A DNA stretch of 12,385 bases from Sphingobium sp. (GTDB lineage Bacteria > Pseudomonadota > Alphaproteobacteria > Sphingomonadales > Sphingomonadaceae), in contig JAGVJS010000209.1 in assembly GCA_020051025.1 (NCBI GenBank), positions 1 through 12,385 of the forward strand, written 5' to 3'. The notes under the pieces are model-generated. The model searched no databases. It was not told the origin of the DNA and saw nothing but the letters and a program-made list of their open reading frames with translations. Within the stretch, counting starts at the first letter, position 1; the number at the start of each line of letters is the position of its first letter. The translations under genes and the position numbers were made by a program. Below are positions 1 to 7,104 of this stretch, in pieces.

Positions 1-492
1 CCCGCCGCCCTGCTCTCCAAAAGCCGCGTCTTCGGCGTGCTCGGCACCGACGCCACCGTGCGCCAGCCCTATGTCGATCGGCTCGCGGCCGAACATGGCG
101 CCGACTGCACGGTGCTGCGCCATGGTTCAGCCACGCTGGTGCAACTGGCCGAAGCAAAGCTGCGCGGCGATCCGCTCGATCCGCAGGTCGCCCGTGATGC
201 GCTGGCCGGCCTTATAGACCAGCCGGGCGGCGACCGCATGGATATGGTCGTTCTCGCCTGCACCCATTTCCCTCTGGTCGAACCGGAACTGGCCGCAGCC
301 GCGCCGCACCCGATGAGCTTCGTTCATGGCGGCGACGGCATCGCCCGCCGCATCCTCTATCTGACCCAGGGCCAGCCCTGGCCGGACGCACCAGCGCCCG
401 GCATGGCGGTCTTTACCCGTGTAGATGAAAGACAGGAAGCGCTGCGTCCCGCACTCGCCAGCTATGGTCTCGACCGGATCGAGGCACTCTGA
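1..492 (+). CDS. murI: Glutamate racemase, 3' part (5' end outside the window)
   Basis: This enzyme interconverts L- and D-glutamate in the cytoplasm and supplies D-glutamate for peptidoglycan. The frame is open from base 1, so the gene is cut by the window edge and about 163 codons remain. The GTG at 37 lies inside the conserved core and is not a true start. The early part carries a 'GVLGTDATV' stretch typical of the middle of aspartate/glutamate racemases. The second catalytic cysteine sits in '[15 protein letters not shown]' (Cys codon 259-261), the family's CTHxP motif. The first catalytic cysteine would be upstream of the window. The gene ends in TGA 175 bases before hemA, on the same strand. 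Family assignment is firm from the CTHFPL motif and the flanking residues. Confidence 0.93.
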   Translation, partial: PAALLSKSRVFGVLGTDATVRQPYVDRLAAEHGADCTVLRHGSATLVQLAEAKLRGDPLDPQVARDALAGLIDQPGGDRMDMVVLACTHFPLVEPELAAAAPHPMSFVHGGDGIARRILYLTQGQPWPDAPAPGMAVFTRVDERQEALRPALASYGLDRIEAL

Positions 493-504
493 CCCATGGG
501 CCTT

Positions 505-532
505 TTGTCCAATGGCCAATCCTTTCTATCAG
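505..532 (+). promoter_or_regulatory. Possible promoter for hemA
   Basis: TTGTCC (505-510) and TATCAG (527-532) are separated by 16 bases, and each matches four of six positions of the sigma-70 consensus. The match is weak. The proposal gains some support because the -10 element would lie inside the palindrome at 526-540, a common arrangement for repression. It would leave a 5' untranslated region of about 130 bases before the hemA start. Confidence 0.3.
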
Positions 533-540
533 TCTGATAG
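526..540. promoter_or_regulatory. Perfect 15-bp palindrome, candidate operator upstream of hemA
   Basis: CTATCAG and CTGATAG flank a single central T at 533, giving 7-bp arms with dyad symmetry. A one-base centre cannot form an RNA hairpin of that size and no U-run follows, so a site for a dimeric DNA-binding protein is more likely than a terminator. It lies about 130 bases before hemA and 34 bases after murI. I do not recognise the regulator: it does not resemble the FnrL site (TTGAT-N4-ATCAA) seen upstream of hemA in some alphaproteobacteria. Confidence 0.45.
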
Positions 541-667
541 GTATTTCTCCCTAAAGTTGCGAGCGGTTAGCGCTGGTAATGAGGGGAACGCGCAGGTAAA
601 TGCAGCATCCGGGCAGAGGATGACGCAGCGACAAAAACAGCGCGCGAACAACGGGAAGACAGGCGTA

Positions 668-1894
668 GTGAATTACAAGCACATCTTTTCGCAGGCGATT
701 GACCGGCTCCACAGCGAGGGTCGCTATCGCGTGTTCATTGATATCCTGCGCAACAAGGGCGCCTTTCCGAACGCCCGCTGCTTCCACGGCCATAATGGGC
801 CGAAGCCTATCACCGTCTGGTGTTCCAACGACTATCTCGCCATGGGCCAGCACCCCAAGGTCGTCGCCGCGATGGAAGAAGCGCTGCACGATGTCGGCGC
901 CGGCTCGGGCGGCACCCGCAATATCGGTGGCAACACCCATTATCATGTCGATCTGGAAGGCGAACTGGCCGACCTGCATGGCAAGGAAGCGGCGCTGCTC
1001 TTCACCTCGGGCTATGTCTCGAACGAAGCGACGCTCTCCACTCTGGCCAAGCTGCTGCCGGGCTGCATCATCTTTTCCGACGAACTGAACCACGCCTCGA
1101 TGATTGCGGGCATCCGCAATTCAGGCTGCGAAAAGCGCGTCTTCCGCCACAATGACGTCGATCATCTGCGCGAGCTTCTCGCCGCCGAAGATCCGGACGC
1201 GCCCAAGCTGATCGCGTTCGAAAGCGTCTATTCGATGGACGGCGACGTCGCGCCGATCGCCGCGATCTGCGACCTGGCCGACGAGTTCAACGCGCTCACC
1301 TATCTGGACGAAGTCCATGCCGTGGGCATGTATGGCGCACGCGGCGGCGGCATTTCGGAACGGGACGACGTCGCCCACCGCCTGACCATCATCGAAGGCA
1401 CGCTGGGCAAGGCGTTCGGCGTGATGGGGGGCTATATCGCCGCCGACCAGATGATCGTGGACGTGATCCGCAGCTATGCGCCCGGCTTCATCTTCACCAC
1501 CTCATTGTCCCCGGTGCTGGTCGCCGGCGTGCTGGCGAGCGTGCGGCACCTCAAGGCATCGAGCGAAGAGCGCGAAGGCCAGCAGGCCTCCGCCGCCAAG
1601 CTCAAGCAATATATGCGCGACGCGGGCCTGCCGGTGATGGATTCGGTCACGCATATCGTGCCGCTGATGGTCGGCGACCCGGTCAAGGCCAAGCGGATCA
1701 GCGATATATTGCTCGCCGAATATGGCGCCTATGTGCAGCCCATCAATTATCCCACCGTCCCCCGCGGCACCGAGCGCCTGCGCTTCACGCCCGGCCCCGC
1801 GCACACCGAAGAGATGATGCGTGACCTGGTGGAGGCACTGGCCGAAATCTGGGATCGCCTGGAACTGGAAAAAACCGCGCGCCAGGCGGCCTGA
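668..1894 (+). CDS. hemA: 5-aminolevulinate synthase (C4 / Shemin pathway)
   Basis: The enzyme condenses glycine with succinyl-CoA to give 5-aminolevulinate, the first committed step of haem synthesis in alphaproteobacteria. It is a cytosolic PLP-dependent homodimer of the alpha-oxoamine synthase family. I chose the GTG at 668, giving 408 residues, because family similarity begins there ('[20 protein letters not shown]'). The frame stays open upstream to 425, but the in-frame ATG at 620 has no properly spaced ribosome binding site. Visible features are '[13 protein letters not shown]', the glycine-rich '[12 protein letters not shown]', '[11 protein letters not shown]' with D214 (pyridine nitrogen) and H217 (ring stacking), and 'EGTLGKAFG' with the PLP lysine at K248. 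These numbers agree with those I recall for the Rhodobacter capsulatus enzyme. The gene is followed convergently by btaB. Regulation may involve the palindrome at 526-540. Confidence 0.96.
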   Translation: MNYKHIFSQAIDRLHSEGRYRVFIDILRNKGAFPNARCFHGHNGPKPITVWCSNDYLAMGQHPKVVAAMEEALHDVGAGSGGTRNIGGNTHYHVDLEGELADLHGKEAALLFTSGYVSNEATLSTLAKLLPGCIIFSDELNHASMIAGIRNSGCEKRVFRHNDVDHLRELLAAEDPDAPKLIAFESVYSMDGDVAPIAAICDLADEFNALTYLDEVHAVGMYGARGGGISERDDVAHRLTIIEGTLGKAFGVMGGYIAADQMIVDVIRSYAPGFIFTTSLSPVLVAGVLASVRHLKASSEEREGQQASAAKLKQYMRDAGLPVMDSVTHIVPLMVGDPVKAKRISDILLAEYGAYVQPINYPTVPRGTERLRFTPGPAHTEEMMRDLVEALAEIWDRLELEKTARQAA

Positions 1895-1944
1895 GCCGGC
1901 GGGGAGAGAAGCGCAGCCTTTTCCCTCGTCCCTCGCCGATACCC

Positions 1945-2589
1945 TCAAAGCCGGATCAATCCACCCCGCACGGCATAACCGCGATACAGCGTCCGGCTAT
2001 GCGGGAAACCGCCCATTTCCTGTGCCAGCCGCTCGATCGCGGGCGCCAGTTCCCGGCGCGGCGAAACATGAAACTTGTCCAGCCACCCGAACAGTGCCCG
2101 CTTCCACACCCCCGGCAACGCCTCCTGCTGCCCGAAGTCGACAATTTCCAGCTTGCCGCCCTGCGCAACGCAGCGCGCCGCCTGCGCCAGCGCCATTTCC
2201 CATTCCGGGATCATCGACAGCGCATAGCTGATGAAGACCCGCTCGAACTTTGCGCGGCCGAACAAAGCCTGTGCATCGAACCCACAAGCATCGCCCTGCG
2301 CCAGCGTCACCCGGTCGCCCATGTCGACCTTGGCCACCGACGCCCTTGCCGTCTCCAGCATCGCCTCGCTGATATCGACGCCATAGAGCCGCGCCTGCGG
2401 CCAGGCCTTGCCCACCGCGATCAGGTTGCGCCCGGTGCCGCAGCCAATCTCCAGCACCGCGCCGCCCGCCGGCGGATCAAGGTCGGCGATCAGCCCGTCG
2501 CGCCCCAGCAGATAATATTTGCGCGTCAGGTCGTAGATATGCCGCTGGTAACGATAGACCCCGTCCATCAGCCCCTTATGATCGCTCAC
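1945..2589 (-). CDS. btaB: Diacylglyceryl-homoserine N-methyltransferase (betaine lipid synthesis)
   Basis: BtaB adds three methyl groups from S-adenosylmethionine to the amino group of diacylglyceryl-homoserine, giving the betaine lipid DGTS at the membrane surface. The product has 214 residues, as expected. It is a class I methyltransferase with motif I 'VLEIGCGTG' at residues 45-53 and the acidic loop 'LYGVDISEAMLETA' around 68-81. The N-terminal 'YRYQRHIYDLTRKYYLLGRD' (residues 12-31, near the start) is typical of this family and separates it from generic UbiE-like enzymes. The start is a GTG at 2589-2587 that overlaps the TGA of btaA by four bases (GTGA), so translation is probably coupled. 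Placement directly behind btaA makes the assignment strong. The same fold alone would only have supported 'methyltransferase'. Confidence 0.9.
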   Translation of the reverse strand: MSDHKGLMDGVYRYQRHIYDLTRKYYLLGRDGLIADLDPPAGGAVLEIGCGTGRNLIAVGKAWPQARLYGVDISEAMLETARASVAKVDMGDRVTLAQGDACGFDAQALFGRAKFERVFISYALSMIPEWEMALAQAARCVAQGGKLEIVDFGQQEALPGVWKRALFGWLDKFHVSPRRELAPAIERLAQEMGGFPHSRTLYRGYAVRGGLIRL

Positions 2590-3818
2590 AGCGCGTCCTT
2601 CAGCACATAGAGATGCACGCCACCATAAATGGCCGACCGGTCGCGCGCCGTATAATCGAGCGATGCGTCAGCCCGATAATCCCAGCGGTTCAGCACGGCA
2701 TCGACCACCCGGCCCGGCAATATGCTCGGCTCGCCAGCGGTACGGAACAGCACGCGGGCACCGGGCTTGGCCGTGCGCGTGATCTGCGCCCACAATGTGT
2801 TCAACTGGTCGTCGTCCATCCAGTCCTGCGCATCGAGCAGGATATAGCGGTCGCAGGACGCATCCGGCTGGCTGGCGAGGAAATCGGTGAAATTGATGTG
2901 CCGCACGTCAACCCGCTCAGCCCGGGCACGCACGGCATCGTGATTCGCCGCTTGCAGATAGGGCGGCAACGGCCCTTCAATCTGCCCGTTCTTGGCAGCA
3001 TAGCCGCGCCCAAACGCCTGCACCGCGAAATAATTATCCTTCATGTCGAAATCGCAGGCCAGTTTCTTGAGCCGCGCCTTCAGGACATTGTCCATCCGGT
3101 CGTCGCCGGCCAGCGCCTCGAACTGGGCGGGCGGAATGCCCAGGCCAAAGAGCGACGCTGGCTGGCTGGTCAGCCAGCGCACGAACCCCTTGTCGAAGAT
3201 CGGCGCCAGTTCGCGCTCGAAGATTTCGACCTGTTCCTCCCGGCTGCGCGCGTCCAGCATTCGCTTCGGATTGATGCCATGCATCCGCGCCAGCAGATGC
3301 GCCACGCCGATGAAGCGGCCGAGCAGTCCATGTTTATAGATACCCCGCGCGAAGCCGCCGATGCGGCGGCGCCCGATCAGGTCACGCCCTTCCCAATAAC
3401 GCCGCGTCGCCTCGTCCAGATGCGGCGCGACAACGCTTTTATAAGCGGCGACATTGGCCTTATTGTCGGCCTGCGCGAAGAAGCGATGGAAAGCGGCATG
3501 ATCGGGCAATTGACGCGCCGCCATCAGCTTCAACTTATTGAGCGCGATATGCGCGGTATTGAGGTCCACGGCGGTGATTTTCGCCGGGTCCGCGGTCAGA
3601 TAGGACAGGACATTGCAGCCACCCGACGCGATCGTCACCACATGGCTGTCCGGCGTGATCGCCAGCGCTTCCATGTCCACCGCCGGATCTTCCCAGATTT
3701 GTGCATAGACAAGGCCACGAAAGGCGAAGGTGAAGGCACGTTCCAGCAGGCCCTGCTTCGACAGATGGCGATGACGATGCACCGCATTGGTGATTTTCTG
3801 ATGGGCGGTCGCGGTCAT
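2586..3818 (-). CDS. btaA: Diacylglycerol 3-amino-3-carboxypropyltransferase (betaine lipid synthesis)
   Basis: BtaA transfers the 3-amino-3-carboxypropyl group of S-adenosylmethionine to diacylglycerol, forming diacylglyceryl-homoserine, the first step to DGTS. It belongs to the DUF3419 family and gives 410 residues here, close to the usual size. Characteristic parts are 'GLVYAQIWEDPAVDMEAL' (about 35-52), a SAM-binding segment 'VVTIASGGCNVLSYL' then 'ITAVDLNTAHIALNKLKL' (about 60-98), and a C-terminal 'YILLDAQDWMDDDQL' methyltransferase-like strand. I chose the ATG at 3818. The frame is open to 4019, but those 67 codons look unlike the family, overlap the divergent exonuclease gene and contain the PhoB-like repeats. 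AGGA lies 8 bases before the chosen ATG. The gene forms an operon with btaB. The upstream repeats suggest induction by phosphate starvation, when DGTS could replace phospholipids. Confidence 0.92.
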   Translation of the reverse strand: MTATAHQKITNAVHRHRHLSKQGLLERAFTFAFRGLVYAQIWEDPAVDMEALAITPDSHVVTIASGGCNVLSYLTADPAKITAVDLNTAHIALNKLKLMAARQLPDHAAFHRFFAQADNKANVAAYKSVVAPHLDEATRRYWEGRDLIGRRRIGGFARGIYKHGLLGRFIGVAHLLARMHGINPKRMLDARSREEQVEIFERELAPIFDKGFVRWLTSQPASLFGLGIPPAQFEALAGDDRMDNVLKARLKKLACDFDMKDNYFAVQAFGRGYAAKNGQIEGPLPPYLQAANHDAVRARAERVDVRHINFTDFLASQPDASCDRYILLDAQDWMDDDQLNTLWAQITRTAKPGARVLFRTAGEPSILPGRVVDAVLNRWDYRADASLDYTARDRSAIYGGVHLYVLKDAL

Positions 3819-3879
3819 GGCTGCAATCCTACTTTGCCAGGTCGTTCTGCCGCCGATAGGGCAATGGCGTGTCGCCCGC

Positions 3880-3908
3880 GTGACCGAGTGATGACGCGAC
3901 GATGACGC
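3880..3908 (-). promoter_or_regulatory. PHO box: three 11-bp-spaced repeats upstream of btaAB
   Basis: Read on the minus strand toward btaA there are three 7-mers: GCGTCAT (3908-3902), GCGTCAT (3897-3891) and CGGTCAC (3886-3880). Each begins exactly 11 bases after the previous one. The established PhoB half-site is CTGTCAT in direct repeats of 11-bp period, and all three units keep the central GTCA. They lie 62 to 90 bases upstream of the btaA ATG. I could not identify a convincing -10 element downstream. The repeats also cover the alternative ATG (3902) of the divergent exonuclease gene, which argues for the later start of that gene. Confidence 0.75.
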
Positions 3909-3949
3909 ACCTTGCGGAACCGGGACGCCCCATCCCAACTTCTGCATCC

Positions 3950-4942
3950 ATGGCCCACTGGATCGAACCCCACCCCACCGGCATCTACGTCCGCCCCGCC
4001 GATGCGTGGATCGACCCATCCCTCCCGCAAGAGCGAGCGCTCGTCACGCACGGCCATGCCGATCATGCGCGCGGTGGCCATAGCCATGTCTGGGCCACGC
4101 GGGAGACATTGGCGATCATGGCGCTGCGCTATGGCACGGCCAGCGGCACCGCGGTCGGTTATGGCGAAGAGGTCCGGATGGGGGGCGTCACCATTCGCTA
4201 CGTTCCCGCCGGCCATGTGCTGGGATCGGCGCAGATATTGCTGGAACATGCGGGTGAGCGCGTGGTCGTGACGGGCGACTATAAGCGCCGGCCCGACCCG
4301 ACATGCAAAGCCTTCGAGCCGATCCCGTGCGACATCTTCGTGACGGAGGCGACATTTGGCCTCCCCGTCTTCCGCCATCCCGACACCGGCAGCGAAATGG
4401 ACCGGTTGTTGACTGCGCTCCATGCCAACCCCGATCGCTGCGTGCTGGTGGGCGCCTATGCGCTGGGCAAGGCGCAGCGGATCATATGCGAATTGCGGGC
4501 GCGCGGGCATCATGCCCCCATCTACATTCATGGCGCGCTGGAACGTATGTGTGCGCTGTACGAGGATTTCGGCATCGCCATGGGCGAACTGCGCCCCGCC
4601 ACCGGCGTGCCGGCCAAGGAAATGCGGGGCCATATCGTCGTCTCGCCGCCCTCCGCCCTCAACGACCGCTGGAGCCGCCGCCTGCCCGATCCGATCACCG
4701 CCATGGCGTCAGGCTGGATGCGGGTGCGCCAACGCGCCCGGCAGAAGAATGTCGAACTGCCGCTGGTCATTTCCGACCATGCCGACTGGGACGAACTGAC
4801 CGAGACCATCCGGGAAGTCGCCCCCACCGAAACCTGGATCACCCATGGCCGGGAGGAAGCGCTGCTCCACTGGTGCATGACCCACCAGATCCGCGCCCGC
4901 GCCCTGGCGCTGGTCGGTCGCGAAGATGAGGATGAGGGGTGA
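3950..4942 (+). CDS. Ligase-associated DNA exonuclease (metallo-beta-lactamase / beta-CASP fold)
   Basis: This 330-residue protein matches the group of metallo-beta-lactamase nucleases found next to an ATP-dependent DNA ligase and thought to act in DNA repair. It shows HxHxDH in 'THGHADHARGGH' (H34, H36, D38, H39), 'AGHVLGSAQILLEH', 'VVTGDYK', and later 'LVISDHADWDEL' and 'WITHGREEALLHWC', which fit the remaining metal ligands and the beta-CASP region. It is soluble with no signal peptide. I prefer the ATG at 3950 because family members begin close to 'IEPHPTGIYV'. The ATG at 3902 would add 16 unconserved residues and lies in the PHO box. The DNA ligase follows on the same strand after 94 bases that hold a palindromic repeat. 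RNA-processing enzymes share the fold, but the ligase neighbour makes repair more likely. Confidence 0.88.
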   Translation: MAHWIEPHPTGIYVRPADAWIDPSLPQERALVTHGHADHARGGHSHVWATRETLAIMALRYGTASGTAVGYGEEVRMGGVTIRYVPAGHVLGSAQILLEHAGERVVVTGDYKRRPDPTCKAFEPIPCDIFVTEATFGLPVFRHPDTGSEMDRLLTALHANPDRCVLVGAYALGKAQRIICELRARGHHAPIYIHGALERMCALYEDFGIAMGELRPATGVPAKEMRGHIVVSPPSALNDRWSRRLPDPITAMASGWMRVRQRARQKNVELPLVISDHADWDELTETIREVAPTETWITHGREEALLHWCMTHQIRARALALVGREDEDEG

Positions 4943-4962
4943 TGCCTTTCAAGCCCCCACAT

Positions 4963-5026
4963 CCGTTCGGTTCGAGCCTGTCGAGAACTCTCACGCGCTG
5001 GTTCTCGACAGGCTCGAACCGAACGG
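4963..5026. repeat. Intergenic palindrome, 26-bp perfect arms
   Basis: The left arm (4963-4988) and right arm (5001-5026) are exact reverse complements around a 12-base loop. The core reads GTTCTCGACAGGCTCGAACC. This is a repeat type I associate with intergenic spaces of sphingomonad genomes. It fills the gap between exonuclease and ligase, and its right arm ends on the first bases of the ligase ribosome binding site GGGAGG (5025-5030). It is open in the ligase frame. It has no U-run, so it is not a standard terminator. Confidence 0.9.
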
Positions 5027-5036
5027 GAGGCGAAGT

Positions 5037-6635
5037 ATGAGGCAATTCTCCCAACTGCTCGATGCCCTCGTCTACACCCGCTCGCGCAACGGCAAGCTGG
5101 CCCTCATCGCGGCCTACATGCGCGAAGCGCCCGATCCCGACCGTGGCTGGGCGCTCGCCGCGCTGACCGGCAATCTTGACCTCAAGGCCGTCAAATCCTC
5201 CGCCATCGGCGAGATGATCCGCGCCCGTACCGATCCCATCCTCTATGAAATGAGCCGCGACTATGTCGGCGACCTCGCCGAAACCGTCGCCCTGCTCTGG
5301 CCCAAGCGGGAAGACCAGTCCGCCGAACTGGATGATGGCTCGCTCAGCCTCTCCGCCGTCATCGACCGCCTGTCCCATGTCAGCCGCGCCGCTGCGCCCG
5401 ACGCGCTGGCGCAGATGATGGACCATCTCGACTCCTCCGGTCGCTTCGCCCTGTTGAAACTGGCCACCGGCGGCCTGCGCGTCGGCATCTCCGCCCGCCT
5501 CGCCAAGACCGGCTTTGCGCAAGCCTTCGGCCTTGACGTTGATGACGTCGAACAGGTCTGGCACGCCCTGTCGCCACCTTATTCAGCGCTGTTCGACTGG
5601 GCCGAAGGCCGAACCACTCGCCCCGACCCTGAAGGCACCCCCTATTTCCGTCCGTTCATGCTGGCCCACCCGCTGGAGGCCGACAGCGTCGATCTCAACG
5701 ACTATGCAGTCGAATGGAAATGGGACGGCATCCGCATCCAGATCGTCGGAACGGGCAAAGAAACCCGCCTGTACAGCCGCGCGGGCGACGATATCAGCGC
5801 CAGCTTCCCCGAAATCGCGCAGGCGTTCACCGGCCATGCCGTGCTGGATGGTGAACTGCTGGTCCGCGGCGACGCTCAGGGCGCCAAGGAACATGGGGGC
5901 GCTGCCGCCAGCTTCAACGCCCTCCAGCAACGTCTCGGCCGCAAGGCTGTGACCGCAAAGATGATGGGCGACTATCCCGCCTTCGTCCGCTTGTACGACC
6001 TGCTACTGGAGGGCGGCGACGATCTGCGCGCCCTGCCCTGGACAGACCGCCGCGCCCGGCTCGAATCCTATATGCCGCAGCTCGCCGCCGACCGTTTCGA
6101 CCTCTCGGCCCTCATCAACGCCCCCGATTTCGAAGCCCTTGCCGACATTCGCGCCGGCGCGCGTGACGCCGCGGTCGAGGGTGTGATGCTCAAGCGCCGC
6201 GACAGCCCCTATGTCCCCGGGCGCAAGGCCGCGCTTTGGTATAAATGGAAACGCGATCCCCTGACCGCCGATTGCGTCATGATGTATGCCCAGCGCGGTC
6301 ACGGCAAACGCTCCTCCTTCTATTCGGACTATACATTCGGCTGCTGGACGGCGGACGGCGAATTGCTGCCGGTGGGCAAGGCCTATAGCGGCTTCACCGA
6401 CGAAGAGCTGAAATGGCTCGACCGTTTCGTTCGCGGCAATACGGTCAACCGCTTCGGCCCGGTCCGCGAGGTTGAAAAGACACTGGTGCTGGAAGTCGCG
6501 TTCGACAGCATCCACGACAGCAAGCGCCACAAATCCGGCCTCGCCATGCGCTTCCCCCGCATCGCCCGCATCCGCAAGGACAAGCCGGCGCATGAGGCGG
6601 ATATGATTGAGGGATTGCGCAAGCTCATCGGCTGA
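5037..6635 (+). CDS. ATP-dependent DNA ligase (repair-associated)
   Basis: The enzyme seals nicks in duplex DNA through a lysyl-AMP intermediate. It is an extra ligase beside the essential NAD-dependent LigA expected elsewhere in the genome. The 532 residues contain an N-terminal DNA-binding domain (about 1-190), the nucleotidyltransferase domain with motif I 'EWKWDGIR' (K228 receives AMP), 'LYSRAGDD', 'LDGELLV' (270-276), 'EGVMLKRRDSPYVPGR' (from 381) and motif V 'WYKWKRD' (K403, K405), then an OB-fold domain to the end. All core motifs are intact. The ATG at 5037 has GGGAGG six bases upstream. Two in-frame ATGs at 4926 and 4932 would add repeat-encoded residues and lack a ribosome binding site. 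It pairs with the upstream exonuclease. The Lhr-like helicase and the phosphoesterase often found with this pair are not in the window. Confidence 0.93.
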   Translation: MRQFSQLLDALVYTRSRNGKLALIAAYMREAPDPDRGWALAALTGNLDLKAVKSSAIGEMIRARTDPILYEMSRDYVGDLAETVALLWPKREDQSAELDDGSLSLSAVIDRLSHVSRAAAPDALAQMMDHLDSSGRFALLKLATGGLRVGISARLAKTGFAQAFGLDVDDVEQVWHALSPPYSALFDWAEGRTTRPDPEGTPYFRPFMLAHPLEADSVDLNDYAVEWKWDGIRIQIVGTGKETRLYSRAGDDISASFPEIAQAFTGHAVLDGELLVRGDAQGAKEHGGAAASFNALQQRLGRKAVTAKMMGDYPAFVRLYDLLLEGGDDLRALPWTDRRARLESYMPQLAADRFDLSALINAPDFEALADIRAGARDAAVEGVMLKRRDSPYVPGRKAALWYKWKRDPLTADCVMMYAQRGHGKRSSFYSDYTFGCWTADGELLPVGKAYSGFTDEELKWLDRFVRGNTVNRFGPVREVEKTLVLEVAFDSIHDSKRHKSGLAMRFPRIARIRKDKPAHEADMIEGLRKLIG

Positions 6636-6661
6636 CACATGATAGGATCAAAGGGAGAACG

Positions 6662-7012
6662 ATGATGAGCTATGAAGGCAGCTGTCACTGTGGCGCAGTG
6701 ACATTCAGCGTCGCGGGGGAAGCCCCCACCGAAGGCATGACCTGCAACTGCTCCCATTGCAGCAGCAAGGGCTTTGTCCTCACCTTCGTGCCCGTCGATC
6801 AATTCACGCTGGAAAGCGGCGCCGATCACCTCACCGACTATCTCTTCTACAAGCACAATATCACGCATCAATTCTGCCATGTCTGCGGCGCGCAGCCCTT
6901 CGCGCTCGGCAAATCACCACAGGGTGACATGCGCGCGATCAACCTACGCTGCGTGCCGTCGGTCGATATCGACGCGCTGACGATCCAGAAGGTCGACGGC
7001 GCGAGTTTTTAA
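6662..7012 (+). CDS. GFA / CENP-V family zinc-binding protein
   Basis: This is a small 116-residue protein of the glutathione-dependent formaldehyde-activating (GFA) fold. All seven usual zinc cysteines are present: C8 and C10 in 'CHCGAV', C28, C30 and C33 in 'CNCSHC', and C72 and C75 in 'CHVCG'. The fold is widespread and its members have varied or unproven roles, some binding glutathione adducts, so I do not assign a substrate. GGGAG at 6653-6657 is four bases from the ATG at 6662 and seven from the second ATG at 6665, so the shorter start is equally likely or better. It begins 26 bases after the ligase stop on the same strand and may be cotranscribed, but I know of no functional link. No signal peptide or membrane segment is seen. 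Confidence 0.85.
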   Translation: MMSYEGSCHCGAVTFSVAGEAPTEGMTCNCSHCSSKGFVLTFVPVDQFTLESGADHLTDYLFYKHNITHQFCHVCGAQPFALGKSPQGDMRAINLRCVPSVDIDALTIQKVDGASF

Positions 7013-7020
7013 GGAAATTT

Positions 7021-7093
7021 CCATTCGTTTCGAGCGAAGTCGAGAAACGCCCAACGGCGCTTCCCGCTTCTCGACTTCATTTGAAGCGAACGG
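7021..7093. repeat. Intergenic imperfect palindrome between convergent genes
   Basis: The left arm (7021-7049) and right arm (7065-7093) are about 29 bp each, with roughly six or seven mismatches, around a 15-base loop. The conserved core is TCGAGAA / TTCTCGACTTC. It belongs to the 'TTCGTTTCGAGCGAAGTCGAG' type of repeat that I associate with sphingomonads, and is a different sequence from the one at 4963. It fills the gap between the stops of the GFA gene and the convergent secreted-protein gene. It could slow transcription from both sides, but neither side has the U-run of an intrinsic terminator. Confidence 0.8.
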
Positions 7094-7104
7094 AAAAATA
7101 GGAC

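Noticed and set aside
425..667. Upstream in-frame extension of hemA
   Set aside because: It overlaps murI and the palindrome, and the ATG at 620 has its only purine tract directly abutting it. Family similarity starts at GTG 668.
1895..1944. Possible hairpin between hemA and btaB (GGCGGGGA with the downstream CCCTCGCC stretch)
   Set aside because: Only about seven pairs including a wobble, and no U-run on either strand. Too weak to call a terminator.
2613..3905. 430-codon open frame on the plus strand, antisense to btaA
   Set aside because: It mirrors btaA exactly, shows no family features and results from GC-rich third positions. btaA has recognisable motifs and an operon partner.
3815..4633. 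272-codon minus-strand open frame across the exonuclease gene and the btaA upstream region
   Set aside because: Antisense to the metallo-beta-lactamase motifs and covers the PHO box, with no recognisable protein features.
7021..7093. Bidirectional intrinsic terminator at the convergent GFA / exported-protein junction
   Set aside because: The stem is interrupted and neither side ends in a U-run, so it is listed as a repeat instead.
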